NCBI GenBank assembly: GCA_037893225.1
Contig: JAZGUH010000272.1
Span: forward strand, 2,015,933-2,079,932
Source: Hippasteria phrygiana
Taxonomy: Eukaryota; Echinodermata; Asteroidea; Valvatida; Goniasteridae
Direction: 5' to 3'
Length of the DNA: 64,000 nt
In this document: positions 1 through 10,507 of the stretch, in pieces
How positions within the stretch are numbered: the first letter of the stretch is position 1
Layout: each line of letters begins with the position of its first letter
The notes under the pieces: model-generated
Database searches by the model: none
What the model was told of the DNA's origin: nothing
What the model saw: the letters and a program-made list of their open reading frames with translations, nothing else
Program-made: the position numbers and the translations under genes

Positions 1-2560
1 TAACGGTTATCACGGCTAACACTGTAAACCGGCAACCACGCCATACCAATAACAATCCAGTCCTAATTAAATACAGTCCATTGTGAACCTCAACTACATT
101 TTTCCCGGTGTACCATTACACCGTGTTTTCAACCGTCATGACCGTGCCGTGATTGCAGTCGACTACGGGGCTGACGCCATGTAAACCCCGTCGACGAAGA
201 CCGAACGAGTTGCGCACCATCAGGGTTCGACCTTAACGCTGGTCCGCTAGACAAATTCTAGTCAAAACAGCGGCGGTCCAGTCAAAACCCTTTTCTAAGT
301 AGTCCGGCGGTCTAGTGAAAAAAATGCCAAGATAAGCTAAGCGCGCGCGTCTTCAGAGCCAGATTGTCAACAGCGATCCCCGATTGCGTGGAGTTTACTC
401 TCACTTCAGCTAAGGCTGTTCGATATCCATTTATTTTGATACCGAAATATCGGCAGAAAAATATCGCGATATTCGATATTATCGTGATGACGTCACTTTT
501 TCATTACCGGAAGAACGGAGGAATACAAAAATACATGACGGAAGTCACCACGGCATTATGAGTTTGGGGCCACCGGGATTGAGCGGCAGGAATGGGGGGG
601 GGGGGCCGGTTTGACAAAGCTTCCCCCTTCGCTCGTTGAGTATTTGGAGTTTTACGACATTTACCTTCAGTTTGCTACTTTATGGCACTCCAGAAAGACT
701 AGCGTTTGTTTCTATTTCAGCATTGTTGATTAGTAACACAGATGATAATACCATGGACGATCACATGCGAGCTGTCAACAAACGACCGTGTCGTATATTT
801 TGTGAAGACGACATGACATTGCACAATGTACAATGGATGCGCGCCACGTGTTTTAATCTTTTCTCAAGACGCGACGCAGTTCGCTACACGTAACTACACC
901 TAACTACGTGTGCCTTGTACACTGGGGAAAGACGGTGGCATTCAGTGCGGTTGCTTGCACTTGACCAAGGCTAGCAACAAAGCAACGCGCACGCGCAGAT
1001 GAGCTATAGGGGTTGACCTTATTGCAAACAATTGCCATACCCCTCGATCTCAAGATGAGTTCGCAAGCGTGTAGGTACGTCCGTACGTACATTGTACACT
1101 GGGAATAAGACGTTGTTTGCACTTGACAACGTTACGTACGGAAGGTAAAATTACAATGTTCCGTAACATTTGGGACCGGGTAGTACTCAATAAATTTGTG
1201 TGAAAACATTTACAATTTAAAGGGGAAAAAGCATGTAAATACAAGTAACTGCTAATTTATTTATCATTTATTTTTGGGAAAATTAACATCGTTAAATTCG
1301 ATTGAATGATTTAACGTAACGATACAACATATGCATACAGCGGCATTCAACTGTTTTAGCACATGTACGTAGCCTCTGTTAAAGCCTGAAAGGATGTATT
1401 GCAGCAATAAGCGCACGTGTATAAGGATCACTGTGCAAACCTGCGTCTTGAGAAAAGGCTAGTCAAAAAGACGCGCATGCGTAGTTATAGTTTCAAAGCC
1501 GGGTTAGTGGGCGACACCGTGATTTGTAAGCAAGTGATTTCAATGTGGTATATATACGACGTTCGTGAAAAATTGAAATAAGTGATCTCAATGTTATTGT
1601 CGGGTGCAAAGTTGTGCAAAGTACATGTATTTGCCGTACGCTAGAATTTCAGACTTTTAGAAATGCCTCAGATTGCACCACACAGAGCATCTAGAATCCA
1701 AAATTTCCAAAATTTCCCGGGGACCTTAAGCGGGCCCCGGACTCCACGCCGTAAGGGCGTCGCGATACGCGCTCGCATTGTGTCTGCCGCCCTGCTAAAA
1801 TTTCAGGCCGTGGAGTTACTGGAATTTCAAGCAAAGTAAACTGGACAAATCCACACGTAATGCGGCCAAAAAGAAACATATATCGCGATATTCTCCGGTA
1901 TATCGAATTCCCCGATATTCCGGTTTTTTTTAAAGGGGCCGATACGATTTTAGATATGAACAAATTATCGAACAGGCTTTATTACTCTCAGCTTGTAATA
2001 AATGTTTGTAAATACAGTGTACTTGGTCAGGTTACTTACAAAAAAAGTAGCCTAAAAGGTGAAAAAAACATGCGGACCAGTGAAAATGCTGGCGGGCTAG
2101 TAAAAAGTCAACATTACTGGTCCGGCCGGCTAGTGAAAAAAAAAGTTAAGGGGAAACCCTGACCATGACGCGACACGGACCAACTTCGCCGGGCAGTGCA
2201 CGTAAATTAATAATTTTAGTCATGCCTTGGATCCATTCCTTTTTTTTTATTCGTGAACACATTTTCTTTAAGCACAACAATCACACCAGCAATATGAATT
2301 GAAACAACGGAATAAACAAAACATTAACATCTAAATTACATCATTTTGTTGTTGATCGTCTGCTCCTCAACAGTGTTGGTTTATATTTCGCGCCATTCCG
2401 CCTTTTAGAGGTCATCAGGCGGACACATGCATAATGCAAATTGGGCGGACCAACCGCGTCCCAGTAATGGCGATCAGGATAGAGGGCGCCCTTTCGAAGA
2501 TCGAACTTGGAATGGTCTATATTAATCAGCTTTTTAAAAGGTTTCATTTCGAAAGTATTA
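1..2560. other. Noncoding stretch, no gene recognised
   Basis: I see no exon, RNA gene or transposase here. Short open frames have no recognisable motif. Two related patches occur around 240-330 and 2070-2140, both rich in GGTCC, CTAGT and GTGAAAA words, and probably copies of one interspersed repeat. A short poly-G run lies near 597-606. Confidence 0.5.
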
Positions 2561-2564
2561 TAGC

Positions 2565-2700
2565 TATACCGTCATTTTCGGAATATAGGCCGCGCGGAGT
2601 ATAAGCCGCAGCACGCAAAAATTTGTAAAATAAGATTTAAAGTTGGCGTATTAGCCGCACCGGTGTATTAGCCGCACTGCAGCTCTGACGACGTCCAACC
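2565..2700. repeat. Interspersed-repeat fragment with AGCCGCA words
   Basis: Several near-identical words (ATAAGCCGCA, ATTAGCCGCA) recur within about 120 bases. This looks like a fragment of a dispersed repeat; the family is not identified. No coding sense is visible. Confidence 0.35.
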
Positions 2701-3054
2701 ACAAGTCATCGTGCTGCATGCTGAAGCACTAGTCGGACTCCCTATTAATTATCGCGGCAACTCTTATTATCGCGGCATCGGAAATTACTCCTTTTTTTTG
2801 CGTTGCCAACCGTATGGCGATTGTTCATCCAGTTCATCAGGCATTAAGGACTTCCTGCTAAGTTGTATAAAAATTACGATTATAAAATGTTGTCGGGACT
2901 TTTAATGATTTTTAATAAATTCACGTTTTCCAAAACTTGTACATTTTGCCTCACCGTGTCTGCTAAAAAGTACCTTCTTTATTTTAACATAAATCCTCAA
3001 TGGTGGTTTGTCCATGGAAGTTCTATTGTCTGGTTCCCATTCTACAGCTACAAA

Positions 3055-3502
3055 TGTGACCCGCTCTGCAAAAAGGGCACATAAGTCGCTGTATGCTTTT
3101 ACGAGTTATGGGACGTTCAATGTGAAGAGGGTGAAAAATTCTTCAAACAAGTGATTTTGAAGGGAGGGAATATTTTGCATCTTTGATACCTATATTATTC
3201 TATTTCATAACCAAATTCTTTGATTTCAATGAATAAAGTTGAAAAAAGAATGTGTTTTTGTCGAGTGCTTCCATCTTTTGCTTCGCTTTTTGTTTTTTTT
3301 AAATGGCTTGTTTCTCCTTAAGTCATTTCAAGAAATTCCTGAAAACAAACATGCAAATTTTGCAAATATCTCGTGATTGCAAAATGCTAGAGACCTCAGA
3401 CATATACCATATTAAAGCTTATAAAATGGCCTTTCCATCTATATATAAAACACTATTTTCAAATTTTGCAACATAAGTGCCCTTTTTGCAGAGCGGGTCA
3501 CA
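3055..3502. mobile_element. MITE-like element with ~26-bp terminal inverted repeats
   Basis: The left end starts TGTGACCCGCTCTGC and continues into AAAAAGGGCAC. The right end is the same sequence inverted, ending at 3502. The 448-bp body has no coding motif. A third copy of the same terminus occurs at 9419, so this is a dispersed non-autonomous family. The superfamily cannot be set because no clear target duplication is visible. Confidence 0.6.
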
Positions 3503-3504
3503 AA

Positions 3505-4258
3505 TGCAAAATGACGCCGAAGGACGATATTTCCACTGCGAAATCGTAAAAACTTTTACGAGAGCAAAATGACAGTGCGGTAAAAAAGTAAAACCCGTAA
3601 CGACGCACCGTGTAAAGTGAATAGCGCCCCCAATCGTCAATCAGTAGACTTGTCTCAGTGAATTTTGTCGCCTTCCAGGGGGGACAGGGTGTTAAGAAAT
3701 CATCCTGCAGGCCTAATTGTCTTTATTCAACCTGAACTTGACGGGAAAAATATCATACTTTATTCAGGGGATGTTTTGGTCAAACATTAACTATGAATAA
3801 AATAGTTGAGATCATTGTAAAAACCACTTCCAGTACCGCGATAATATACAGAGTCTGTACTCCGCCGAGCAATGGCGAGCATGTCTATTTTCACAGGCAT
3901 CGCAAAGGAAATTCCTAAATGCATTATGCATCATGTATGAGCACGTGTCGCTAGTCGTTGTTTTGATTGGCCAAAGTAGATTTTGTTGCACGCTTACATG
4001 TACGTGCTGGCAACCATTCATAAATTTGGGGGCCTTGCTAATTCATGCAAAGGGATGTTTATTGGTTTCAGCTTAAGATTTCAGTATAAAAGTAATTTTA
4101 TAAAGTACATTGCCAACAAATGAATAATATTCACTGATTTCAATACTAATTTGTGACCCACCCAACAAAATGAGTCACAACTCGCAAGAGCTACTACCCT
4201 TGAGTTACAGATCCTTAAACATTACTGACATGGTAGAAATCAGCAGGAACTGTCCGGG
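3505..4258. other. Noncoding stretch, nothing recognised
   Basis: No gene, RNA or clear repeat structure was seen in this AT-rich stretch. Confidence 0.4.
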
Positions 4259-4261
4259 TGT

Positions 4262-4635
4262 TTTCACATAGGCTCTCGGAAAGCACTGAGTATGCACTAT
4301 ATACAGTGCTTCATACATTACATCGGGACAGGGCAAAAGAGAAAACATCTCTGTTCTAATTTACATCATCCCCGATGCAAAAATTCCATCTTCTGACTGA
4401 TTATGCAGTACCCGCTACTGTATTGGATTTGAATCGGCCAGCCGACCCCTGCAAGCTCGGTGGTCGAGTGGTTGGGAAGTCTACACTGGTAAGCAGGAAG
4501 TCTTGGGTTCGAATCCCACCCGAGTAAGCCTGTGATTTTGTTCACATAGGCCCTCGGAAAGCACTGAGTATGCAGTGCTTCATACATTACGTCAGGACAG
4601 GGCAGAGGAGAAAACATCTCTGTTCTAAGTTATCA
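4262..4635 (+). mobile_element. tRNA-derived SINE with duplicated tail
   Basis: A tRNA-like head lies at about 4440-4530 with an A-box-like GGTGGTCGAGTGGTTGG and a B-box GGGTTCGAATCCC. It is followed by a tail (CATAGGC-CTCGGAAAGCACTGAG... to GAAAACATCTCTGTTCTAA). The same tail occurs once more just upstream at 4264-4360, so two elements or a partial duplication abut. A related head and tail recur at 62535-62700. It is read as a SINE rather than a working tRNA because of the conserved tail and the dispersed copies. Confidence 0.6.
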
Positions 4636-5024
4636 TCCCCAACGTTGGGTAAATTTCTGACTCAATGATGTGCGACTTTTTGAGTAGGTTCATCATGTTG
4701 TGTAAAAAGTAAATAGAAATAAAGTGAAATAGTCAGTCTCCTGATTTGTTGGTGTTGAGACTCTTGATGATGCAGATACATTATAATAATGTTCAGAACG
4801 TAACTTGGCATTTTTTGTTTCTTACAGTGTACTCGTACTCGGCCCATACTCCACTCTTTATGTACTCGTACTCGGCCCGTACTCGGACCCTAAAAAACTC
4901 GGACTCAAATTTTTGGCCCAGGACTATATCATCAATATACTCGGACTTGGCCCGAACACGGCTCTAAATGTACTCGGAGAACTTGGTACTCGGATTGTAG
5001 GACTCGACTCCAACACTGGGGTCT

Positions 5025-5215
5025 ATAAGTCTGAAGATTGGGATAATTGCTTTGGTATCTGTGGAAGATTAAATCGTCTATTTAGTTCTGGACCCAGGAA
5101 AACCGTAAAAATGGTAGGGCTGGCAACCTAAAATGTGGCCAACCCCACCACCTCTGTTGTAGCCCTAACCTGTGGCTTTTAGCCTTGTGTTAGCTAGGCG
5201 ACTTCCATAAAAAAA
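5025..5215 (+). repeat. Dispersed ~190-bp repeat (copy 1)
   Basis: The segment from CTGAAGATTGGGATAATTGC to about GGCTTTTAGCC is clearly similar, in direct orientation, to 57010-57200. Both copies contain GGCAACCTAAAATGTGGCC and CCACCTCTGTTGTA. Each lies a few hundred bases upstream of an exon, but no coding role is evident. Confidence 0.6.
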
Positions 5216-5260
5216 GCCAATTAAGTCTAACCGAACTGACTTCTTTAAATTGTTTTGCAG

Positions 5261-5363
5261 GGCTGCTCAGACGAACGTCTGTCGAAAACCAACGAGTTAC
5301 TGCAAGGGATAAAGCTTCTAAAGCTATATGCCTGGGAAGGACTGTACTGCAAGGCTATTGAAG
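5261..5363 (+). CDS. Single exon resembling ABCC8/ABCC9 (sulfonylurea receptor-type ABC transporter)
   Basis: The exon follows a good acceptor (pyrimidine-rich tract, TTGCAG) and precedes a GTTTTC donor. It translates in the frame of the acceptor as a 34-residue piece containing [21 protein letters not shown] and then AWE. This pattern (D/[21 protein letters not shown]) is the coupling-helix region of the first transmembrane domain in the ABCC family; TNE and [11 protein letters not shown] fit SUR1/SUR2 better than the MRPs as I recall them. I found no neighbouring exon of such a gene in the window, so it is either one exon of a gene with very long introns or an orphan duplicated exon. It lies antisense to the ACY1-like gene, below its fourth exon. 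Confidence 0.6.
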
Positions 5364-6061
5364 GTTTTCACGTATTCGGGCCTCACAGTGTTAGCTTTCT
5401 TTTCAAGATTAACACTACCTACGTCGCCACACGTAAATAGTTATCCAAGTTTTTATATGAACGAGAGCAATTTACTGATGAACATAGCCAGGATATGTAT
5501 CTAAAAAAATTTGCCTAATATGTTGTGTATTGAAACAAAGTTGAATGTATCAAGTCTGCAGGTAGCAACACCAAAACCATTCATTTTTAACCCAGTTTGA
5601 TTTAGGGGGCTACACTGTACCTGTAATAAATGGGGAAACTAGTAAGAACTAGAACGTATAGCGCAAGTACTACACCATGGCGTACATGTAAGTTGTGCAC
5701 GGTTTCGTGAAATCGGCTGCAGGTCTTTTAATATACCAATCCATTAAGCCTTGCCTCTTGACATATGGACCAATCACAGCTGTGTAAAGCTAACATTAGG
5801 CACCACACTGAATAGAGTGGTCCTATTCATTGCACTATGGAGCCCCCCTTTCGTGTGAATGAAAGCTTTGTTTGAAAAAGCTCCATCTATCCATTACACT
5901 CCCATTCAAGAACAATATAGTTCCAACATGAATAGATTGAGTACGTGCAGGAATGCGCCTAGAGACATCAACCGGCCATACGATGTTGGGAATGTGATTG
6001 GTCAATGCATCAAGGGGTGGGACTTAATAGAGCAGTCTCTTGGCTCTCACGTGGTGTTTAC
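5364..6061. other. Intergenic or intronic sequence with a dispersed repeat
   Basis: No exon is recognised. About 5793-5945 is one copy of a repeat containing TAGGCACCACAC and CTCCATCTAT-CATTACACTCCCA, present again near 7844-7975 (same strand) and 7398-7540 (inverted). Confidence 0.5.
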
Positions 6062-6133
6062 CTGGGTTCCTCTTGCATAGATGTCACCATTCTCATACTT
6101 CTTTGCTCCAAAGGGATCACACTTCCAGTGTTC
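6062..6133 (-). CDS. ACY1: Aminoacylase-1-like, exon 4 (fourth coding exon seen)
   Basis: On the minus strand the exon follows TCTGTAG and is followed by GTAAAC. The 72 bases (phase 0 in and out) encode EHWKCDPFGAKK then YENGDIYARGTQ. This aligns with the ACY1 segment that follows the first metal-binding motif (EHW-x-x-DPF-x-A-x-x-G-x-IYARG-x-Q). The conserved aspartate of the following DMK motif would start the next exon, which I could not find at lower coordinates. The gene is therefore either cut by the window edge after a long intron or truncated. Confidence 0.75.
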
Positions 6134-6287
6134 CTACAGACAGGAAAACAAACATGCAGACACACTCACTTGACTTAACGTGGCAGTGTGTACGTATTTT
6201 AGGCATTTTGGGGACTTGTAGCCAGGCCACTCTGACAAATACGTGGAATTGTTTGCAGTATATTTTTCGAATAAATTTTCAAAGTGA

Positions 6288-6402
6288 ACAAAGAAAACTG
6301 GCAGGAGCAGGATTTGAACCTGCGACCTCCGGAATAACGTAGTGGTGCTCTACTAACTGAGCTACATGTACTCCAAACTGGGGGGGGGGGGGGGGGGGGG
6401 GG
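6288..6402 (-). mobile_element. tRNA-derived SINE, with adjoining poly-G tract
   Basis: The minus strand reads as a tRNA-like head with TAGCTCAGTTAGTAGAGC-type A box and GGTTCAAATCC-type B box, ending in CTGCCAG-TTTTCTTTGTTCACTTTG. The same head and tail recur at 31340-31425, 31878-31955 and 60170-60250. A poly-G run of more than 20 bases interrupts it at about 6379-6402. The acceptor-stem halves do not pair well, so it is not called as a functional tRNA. Confidence 0.65.
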
Positions 6403-6803
6403 TGGGGTGGGCGCTAGTTATAAACCCATAATGTCGTATAGCCAGGGATCACGCCCCAACTTTACAATACAACCTGGGAAGCAACATTGTGGGGATCACT
6501 CAATGAGGATACGACTTTTTAACTTATAATTCAAACAAACAAACCACAAGGGAAACTGACTAGGTAAATTTTAGTAAATTTTTGTTGTTTGTCAAAGTAC
6601 TTAGTGTGTTCCATATCGAGTGATGATTGAAATGATTAAAACCCTAACTCCCTAGGGTGTGTGCAAAATCATATTAAAATTGGAGGATTCAGGAGGGTTA
6701 GGGTTAATGATGTTTGACTACAGGAGGTGATTGTGCAAAAGGTTTTCAAATATTCGGTATATTCGGGGCAGCCCTAAAATGAACCAATATGCACAAATCT
6801 CAC
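6403..6803. other. ACY1-like intron, nothing recognised
   Basis: Intron sequence between exons 4 and 3 apart from the SINE. Contains GATACAACCTGGGAAGC-type sequence that also follows the SINE copies near 31.5 kb, so it is probably part of the same composite repeat. Confidence 0.45.
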
Positions 6804-6908
6804 CGTGTACACTGGAACGACGTCCGTGTGTGAGTTGAGGATGATGCTTTTCAAGGTGGGGTCTGTACCCTTCCATGTCATGATGAACACATCCTTCCCG
6901 GGATGGAC
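6804..6908 (-). CDS. ACY1: Aminoacylase-1-like, exon 3 with metal-binding motif
   Basis: Acceptor GTGTAG and donor GTGAGA frame a 105-base exon, phase 0 at both ends. It encodes [20 protein letters not shown] followed by [15 protein letters not shown]. The SHTDVVPV segment is the classic first zinc-site motif of M20 peptidases (HxD), and [23 protein letters not shown] is a close match to ACY1. The enzyme class hydrolyses N-acylated amino acids in the cytosol. Confidence 0.85.
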
Positions 6909-7397
6909 CTACACGTACATATGGACATAAATACATGTACAGTACATGTACATTGCATTTAAAAGTTAACCTGGGAATGGCAATTTCTCTTCACAATTTT
7001 TCTCTTCCCAGGGAATTCATTTTAATTTCACAACATGTAAAAAAAAATCGCAAAGTGGGAAATTGTTTTTAGGTCTTTTCACACAAGTGGGAAAATATTT
7101 TCACACCTTTTCTCAAAAGGGGGGAAAGTTGTGTTGAAAATGTGAACATTTCCCATTCCCATTCACAGTGTTAACTTTCAATAGCAATGTACTGTACAAT
7201 TTAACAATTAAACTTCATAATCAGTTTGCAATAGCACAGCATGCTTACCATTACCAGTGTTCTCCAACCTGCAAAATAAGCCTGGTAGCCCACCAAGCTT
7301 TACGCATCTCCCACCACACTTAACCCCTTGTAGCCGGACATGCGATGCAAGAAAACTGAGCCGGTTGATGTGAATAGCCACATTCATTATTCAACTA

Positions 7398-7975
7398 CAT
7401 TGTACATGTATTGTTCTTGAATGGGAGTGTAATGAATAGATGGAGATTTTCAAACAAAGCTTTCATTCACATGAAAGGGGGGGGGACTCCGAGTGTGATG
7501 AATAGGGCGACATTTTTGTAGTGTGGTGCCTATTGTTCGCATTTACGCTCGGCTGCACAGCCCTTTCATCGAGAGCCCGGCACCCAGCATTCTATCAATA
7601 ACATTAACAGCCGACCGAAATGGTTAAGAAGTGGCCACCAAGTTTAAAATTCTGGATTCTAGGTTTACAGAGGAAAGTACGTGTAGAAGATTCAGACATC
7701 AATCATCCAAACGTGTGTCAGACAAGAAGACCCAACAAAATGCTGTGGTTACCTGATCCCCTTGTGTCCAGCTGTTATTGATGGGGTGCTCCTGGTATGC
7801 TACATGTAACAAGGGGGATGTGCAGCCAAGTGTAAATGCAAACAATAGGCACCACACAGTAGAGTGATTCTATTCATCCTACTTGGAGCTCCCCCCCCCC
7901 CCTTTCGTGCGAATAAAAGCTTGGTTTGAAAAGGCTCCATCTATGTATTACACTCCCAATATAGTTGGACTGAGT
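7398..7975. repeat. Inverted pair of a dispersed repeat
   Basis: The 7398-7540 segment (containing GGAGTGTAATGAATAGATGG and GTGTGGTGCCTATTG) is the reverse complement of 7844-7975. A third copy is at 5793-5945. Together the inner pair forms a potential stem-loop about 0.58 kb across, and may be the ends of one non-autonomous element. It lies in the intron between ACY1 exons 2 and 3. Confidence 0.6.
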
Positions 7976-8157
7976 ACGCGTAGGAATGTGCATATAGACG
8001 ACAACCAGCCAGGTGGTCTTTTTCAAACAGCGGCTAAGGTCATCATTCGTATTAAGAGGTTAACAGACATCCAAGATCTACATGTACATTGTATGTTCGC
8101 AATCCCCCCCCCCCCCCCCCATTTTTATTCAAGATTTCATGTCACTGGCCACCAAGC

Positions 8158-8771
8158 TTAAAGGGACACATTGCCTTCAAATGTCATGAAATTTTGCTGT
8201 TTAGAAATGTTCCTTATCTTTGATAAGAGTCGTTCATGCAAAAAAACACGTATAATGTGTTGTAATTAGTGAGTAGTGATTACAAAACAAAAAATTGGCC
8301 GCTTACCCCTGACATCTGACCCGCGAAACATAGACTTATTTCCAGTACTAAATACCACCGTCTAAATAATGCGCAAAATACGCTGTAAGAGTCTTTAGGC
8401 TGGCACCGCAGCCAGTGGCCTTGTGAACCTATCAGATGATCGGCAGGTACAATTCATACCTCGCGACACATATCGCCAGTGCTGCGCGCCGTGTGCCACA
8501 GTATATACATCAAAATGGATTAACAGAACGTACTTCAACCAGATGCGACTGGAAATACGACTGGTGAACATGGTCCGCCATTTTGTGGAGTCAAAAATTT
8601 GGTTCTACAAAATGGCGGACCGTTATTTGTCACGAAATTAAACAAAAACCACGTAATTTGAAGGGATAGTTATGTGAATCTTTATATTCTACTTTTAAAA
8701 AAGCTTCACAACCATATCCATTTCAGTTTTATAGCCTAAATCGCAACATCCAAAGCAATGTGTCCCTTTAA
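8158..8771. mobile_element. TTAA-flanked MITE (copy 1, 614 bp)
   Basis: Starts TTAAAGGGACACATTGCC and ends GCAATGTGTCCCTTTAA. An inverted copy lies at 15307-15912 with near-identical interior, including the internal palindromic stretch CCGCCATTTTGT...ACAAAATGGCGG. The TTAA ends recall piggyBac-type targets, but no transposase is present. Apparent short reading frames inside it are repeat sequence. Confidence 0.75.
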
Positions 8772-8922
8772 CATTTTGAATTCAGAGAACATTACATGTA
8801 CGTTACTGATTACTGGAGACTTTGTCATACAGTACATGTACATGTAGTCGCAGATCATCAGGGGTAGATCTGGACGGAGAGGGGGTAGATCTACCTGGGA
8901 TTAGTCAAATGTTTGTGCTCAC

Positions 8923-8987
8923 CTCTACAACCTCATAAGGCAGGTCAAGCTCGGTAGCCATCCGCTGTAGAAACAACAGGGCACCAG
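8923..8987 (-). CDS. ACY1: Aminoacylase-1-like, exon 2
   Basis: Acceptor ATTGCAG and donor GTGAGC frame 65 bases. Joined in phase with exon 1 the reading is A-GALLFLQRMATELDLPYEVVE. This fits the ACY1 helix after the PDYG segment (A-x-x-FF-E-E-x-A-x-x-L-x-L-x-x-x-x-V-E). The exon is short and is supported mainly by splice phase and by its position between two better-conserved exons. Confidence 0.7.
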
Positions 8988-10389
8988 CTGCAATGTAATG
9001 CATTTTGAAATGCAGTCGAATGAGTTAGTATAGCAAATATATGCACTTTATCATTTTATGTTTTACATGGGCAAATGGACAGCAAAATACCAATCCCTAC
9101 TTTGAAGGTTGGGTGACTTTGCAAGGAGTTGTTCGGACAATTGAGGCATATAATGATGATCCCCCACCCCTCTTTAAACAAAATTGTGGAATGTGGTACA
9201 TGTACACGTATTCTAAATTTGCATTCATAATTCATATTCAACATCAAGTAACATTGTTCCAGCTAGAGTAATGATTAATTCAACCATTATTACAGTAATT
9301 AGTACAACCTACGTGTAAATTTGGTTGAAACACTTCCAAAAATTTGTTGGAACTTGTAAAGCCCATTTAACTACACTAATGAAATAGGTATGAGGCTGAT
9401 TCAAAACCGCTGTATACTATTTGTGACCCGCTCTGCAAAAAGGGCACTTATGGTAGTTCATGCTCTTTCTGCTGATACTAAATGTGTTCCATAATTCTTT
9501 TAAGATGCAGTCATATTTGCTTTAATTTTTAAAAACAATTGTTAATGAAAGTGAAAAATTGTGACGGAAAATTACCCCCTCAAAAAAGTCAGTAAATTTG
9601 CCGTAACTCATTAACGGAAGAAGCTATGAAAATAAGTTTTACACCGTTGGAATCCTCAGGCATGTCAGGTGATAAGCTTTCCAATGATGCTAAACCTGAC
9701 TGTAAAGTCTTTAAAAATGCAAGTGCCCGATCGACACCCTTAGGTTAAATTAGGCCCAAATCAATCATCCAATATTTTGGAAAATGATGAGTAAAAATAA
9801 ATGACTAGCCGTTAGCAGTTTGGAATAGACGACAGAGAACCTATCCAGACCGTTAATTTTTATTTTATTTATTTCTTATTTATCCTGGGTAGCCTGATCA
9901 GTGCAAATGCACTGTTCTCCCTCGGGGCCCAGTTTGAATTGAGAGAAGATGACGAAGGAAATTTCAGTTTTAGTAGTGGGAGGAAAACCCCAGAACAACT
10001 ATTCATAGGGAAAACCCACGCAATCAGGTAAGGACTGAAAACCCAATCCACATAGTGCTCCTGGACGGGAATCGAACCAGGTGGAAGGCGAGGAAAGAAC
10101 CACTATACACCAACCTGACCCAGTGTTAAAAACACTGTCCAGATACTGAGATAGCGCTACCCACCACCGCACGAATTTTTGAAATTCTCACCACACAAAC
10201 ATATATATGGATGGGCAAGACGTGTGGCTATTTTTGTATAAGTATAAGGATCAGCCCGATGTCAAAATCCGCCAGCCACAGTTGTACGTGTGTGCTGGAC
10301 TTGTGTTTTGTGGTGCTATAAAAACAATTAATGTCGGCAAGGCATTCATGGACTAGGCCTATGGAGGAATAAATACGTCAATGTCGTAC
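8988..10389. other. ACY1-like intron 1 with repeat fragments
   Basis: No exon is recognised. About 9419-9730 starts with the TGTGACCCGCTCTGC terminus seen at 3055 and is probably a truncated copy of that MITE. About 10062-10125 on the minus strand is a tRNA-like head (B box GGTTCGATTCCCGTCC) of a different SINE. Confidence 0.5.
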
Positions 10390-10507
10390 CGTAATCCGGA
10401 TCCGGGTGCACGGTCTTAATCCTCAGGTATTCCCTGAAGTTTGTGACAGCCTGATCCTCCGTTTTAGCTTTCTTGGCATTCTCATAGGGGCCTGGAGTTG
10501 GAGGCAT
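10390..10507 (-). CDS. ACY1: Aminoacylase-1-like, exon 1 (start of protein)
   Basis: The last 25 codons encode TEDQAVTNFREYLRIKTVHP then DPDY, very close to the N-terminus of ACY1 (ED-x-x-VT-x-FR-x-YLRI-x-TV-x-P-x-PDYG). The start is placed at the ATG of MPPTPGPYENAKKAK at 10507. An upstream in-frame ATG near 10570 exists, so the exact start is uncertain. The donor is CG|GTACGA, leaving phase 1, which matches exon 2. The gene is transcribed away from the ABHD14 gene that lies 43 kb to the right. Confidence 0.8.

Noticed and set aside
636..893. Short frame with AFVSISALL, superficially like an ABC transporter membrane segment
   Set aside because: It would be in the wrong order relative to the ABCC-like exon at 5261 on the same strand, and the likeness is only a few hydrophobic residues.
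1..6000. Remaining exons of the ACY1-like gene (DMK motif onward)
   Set aside because: I looked on the minus strand for the next conserved blocks and could not support any; the gene is therefore left incomplete rather than guessed.
8423..8641. Small protein with a Cys-rich start and VRHFVESKIWFYKMADRYLS
   Set aside because: It is the translation of the palindromic interior of a MITE and occurs again, inverted, at 15437-15634.
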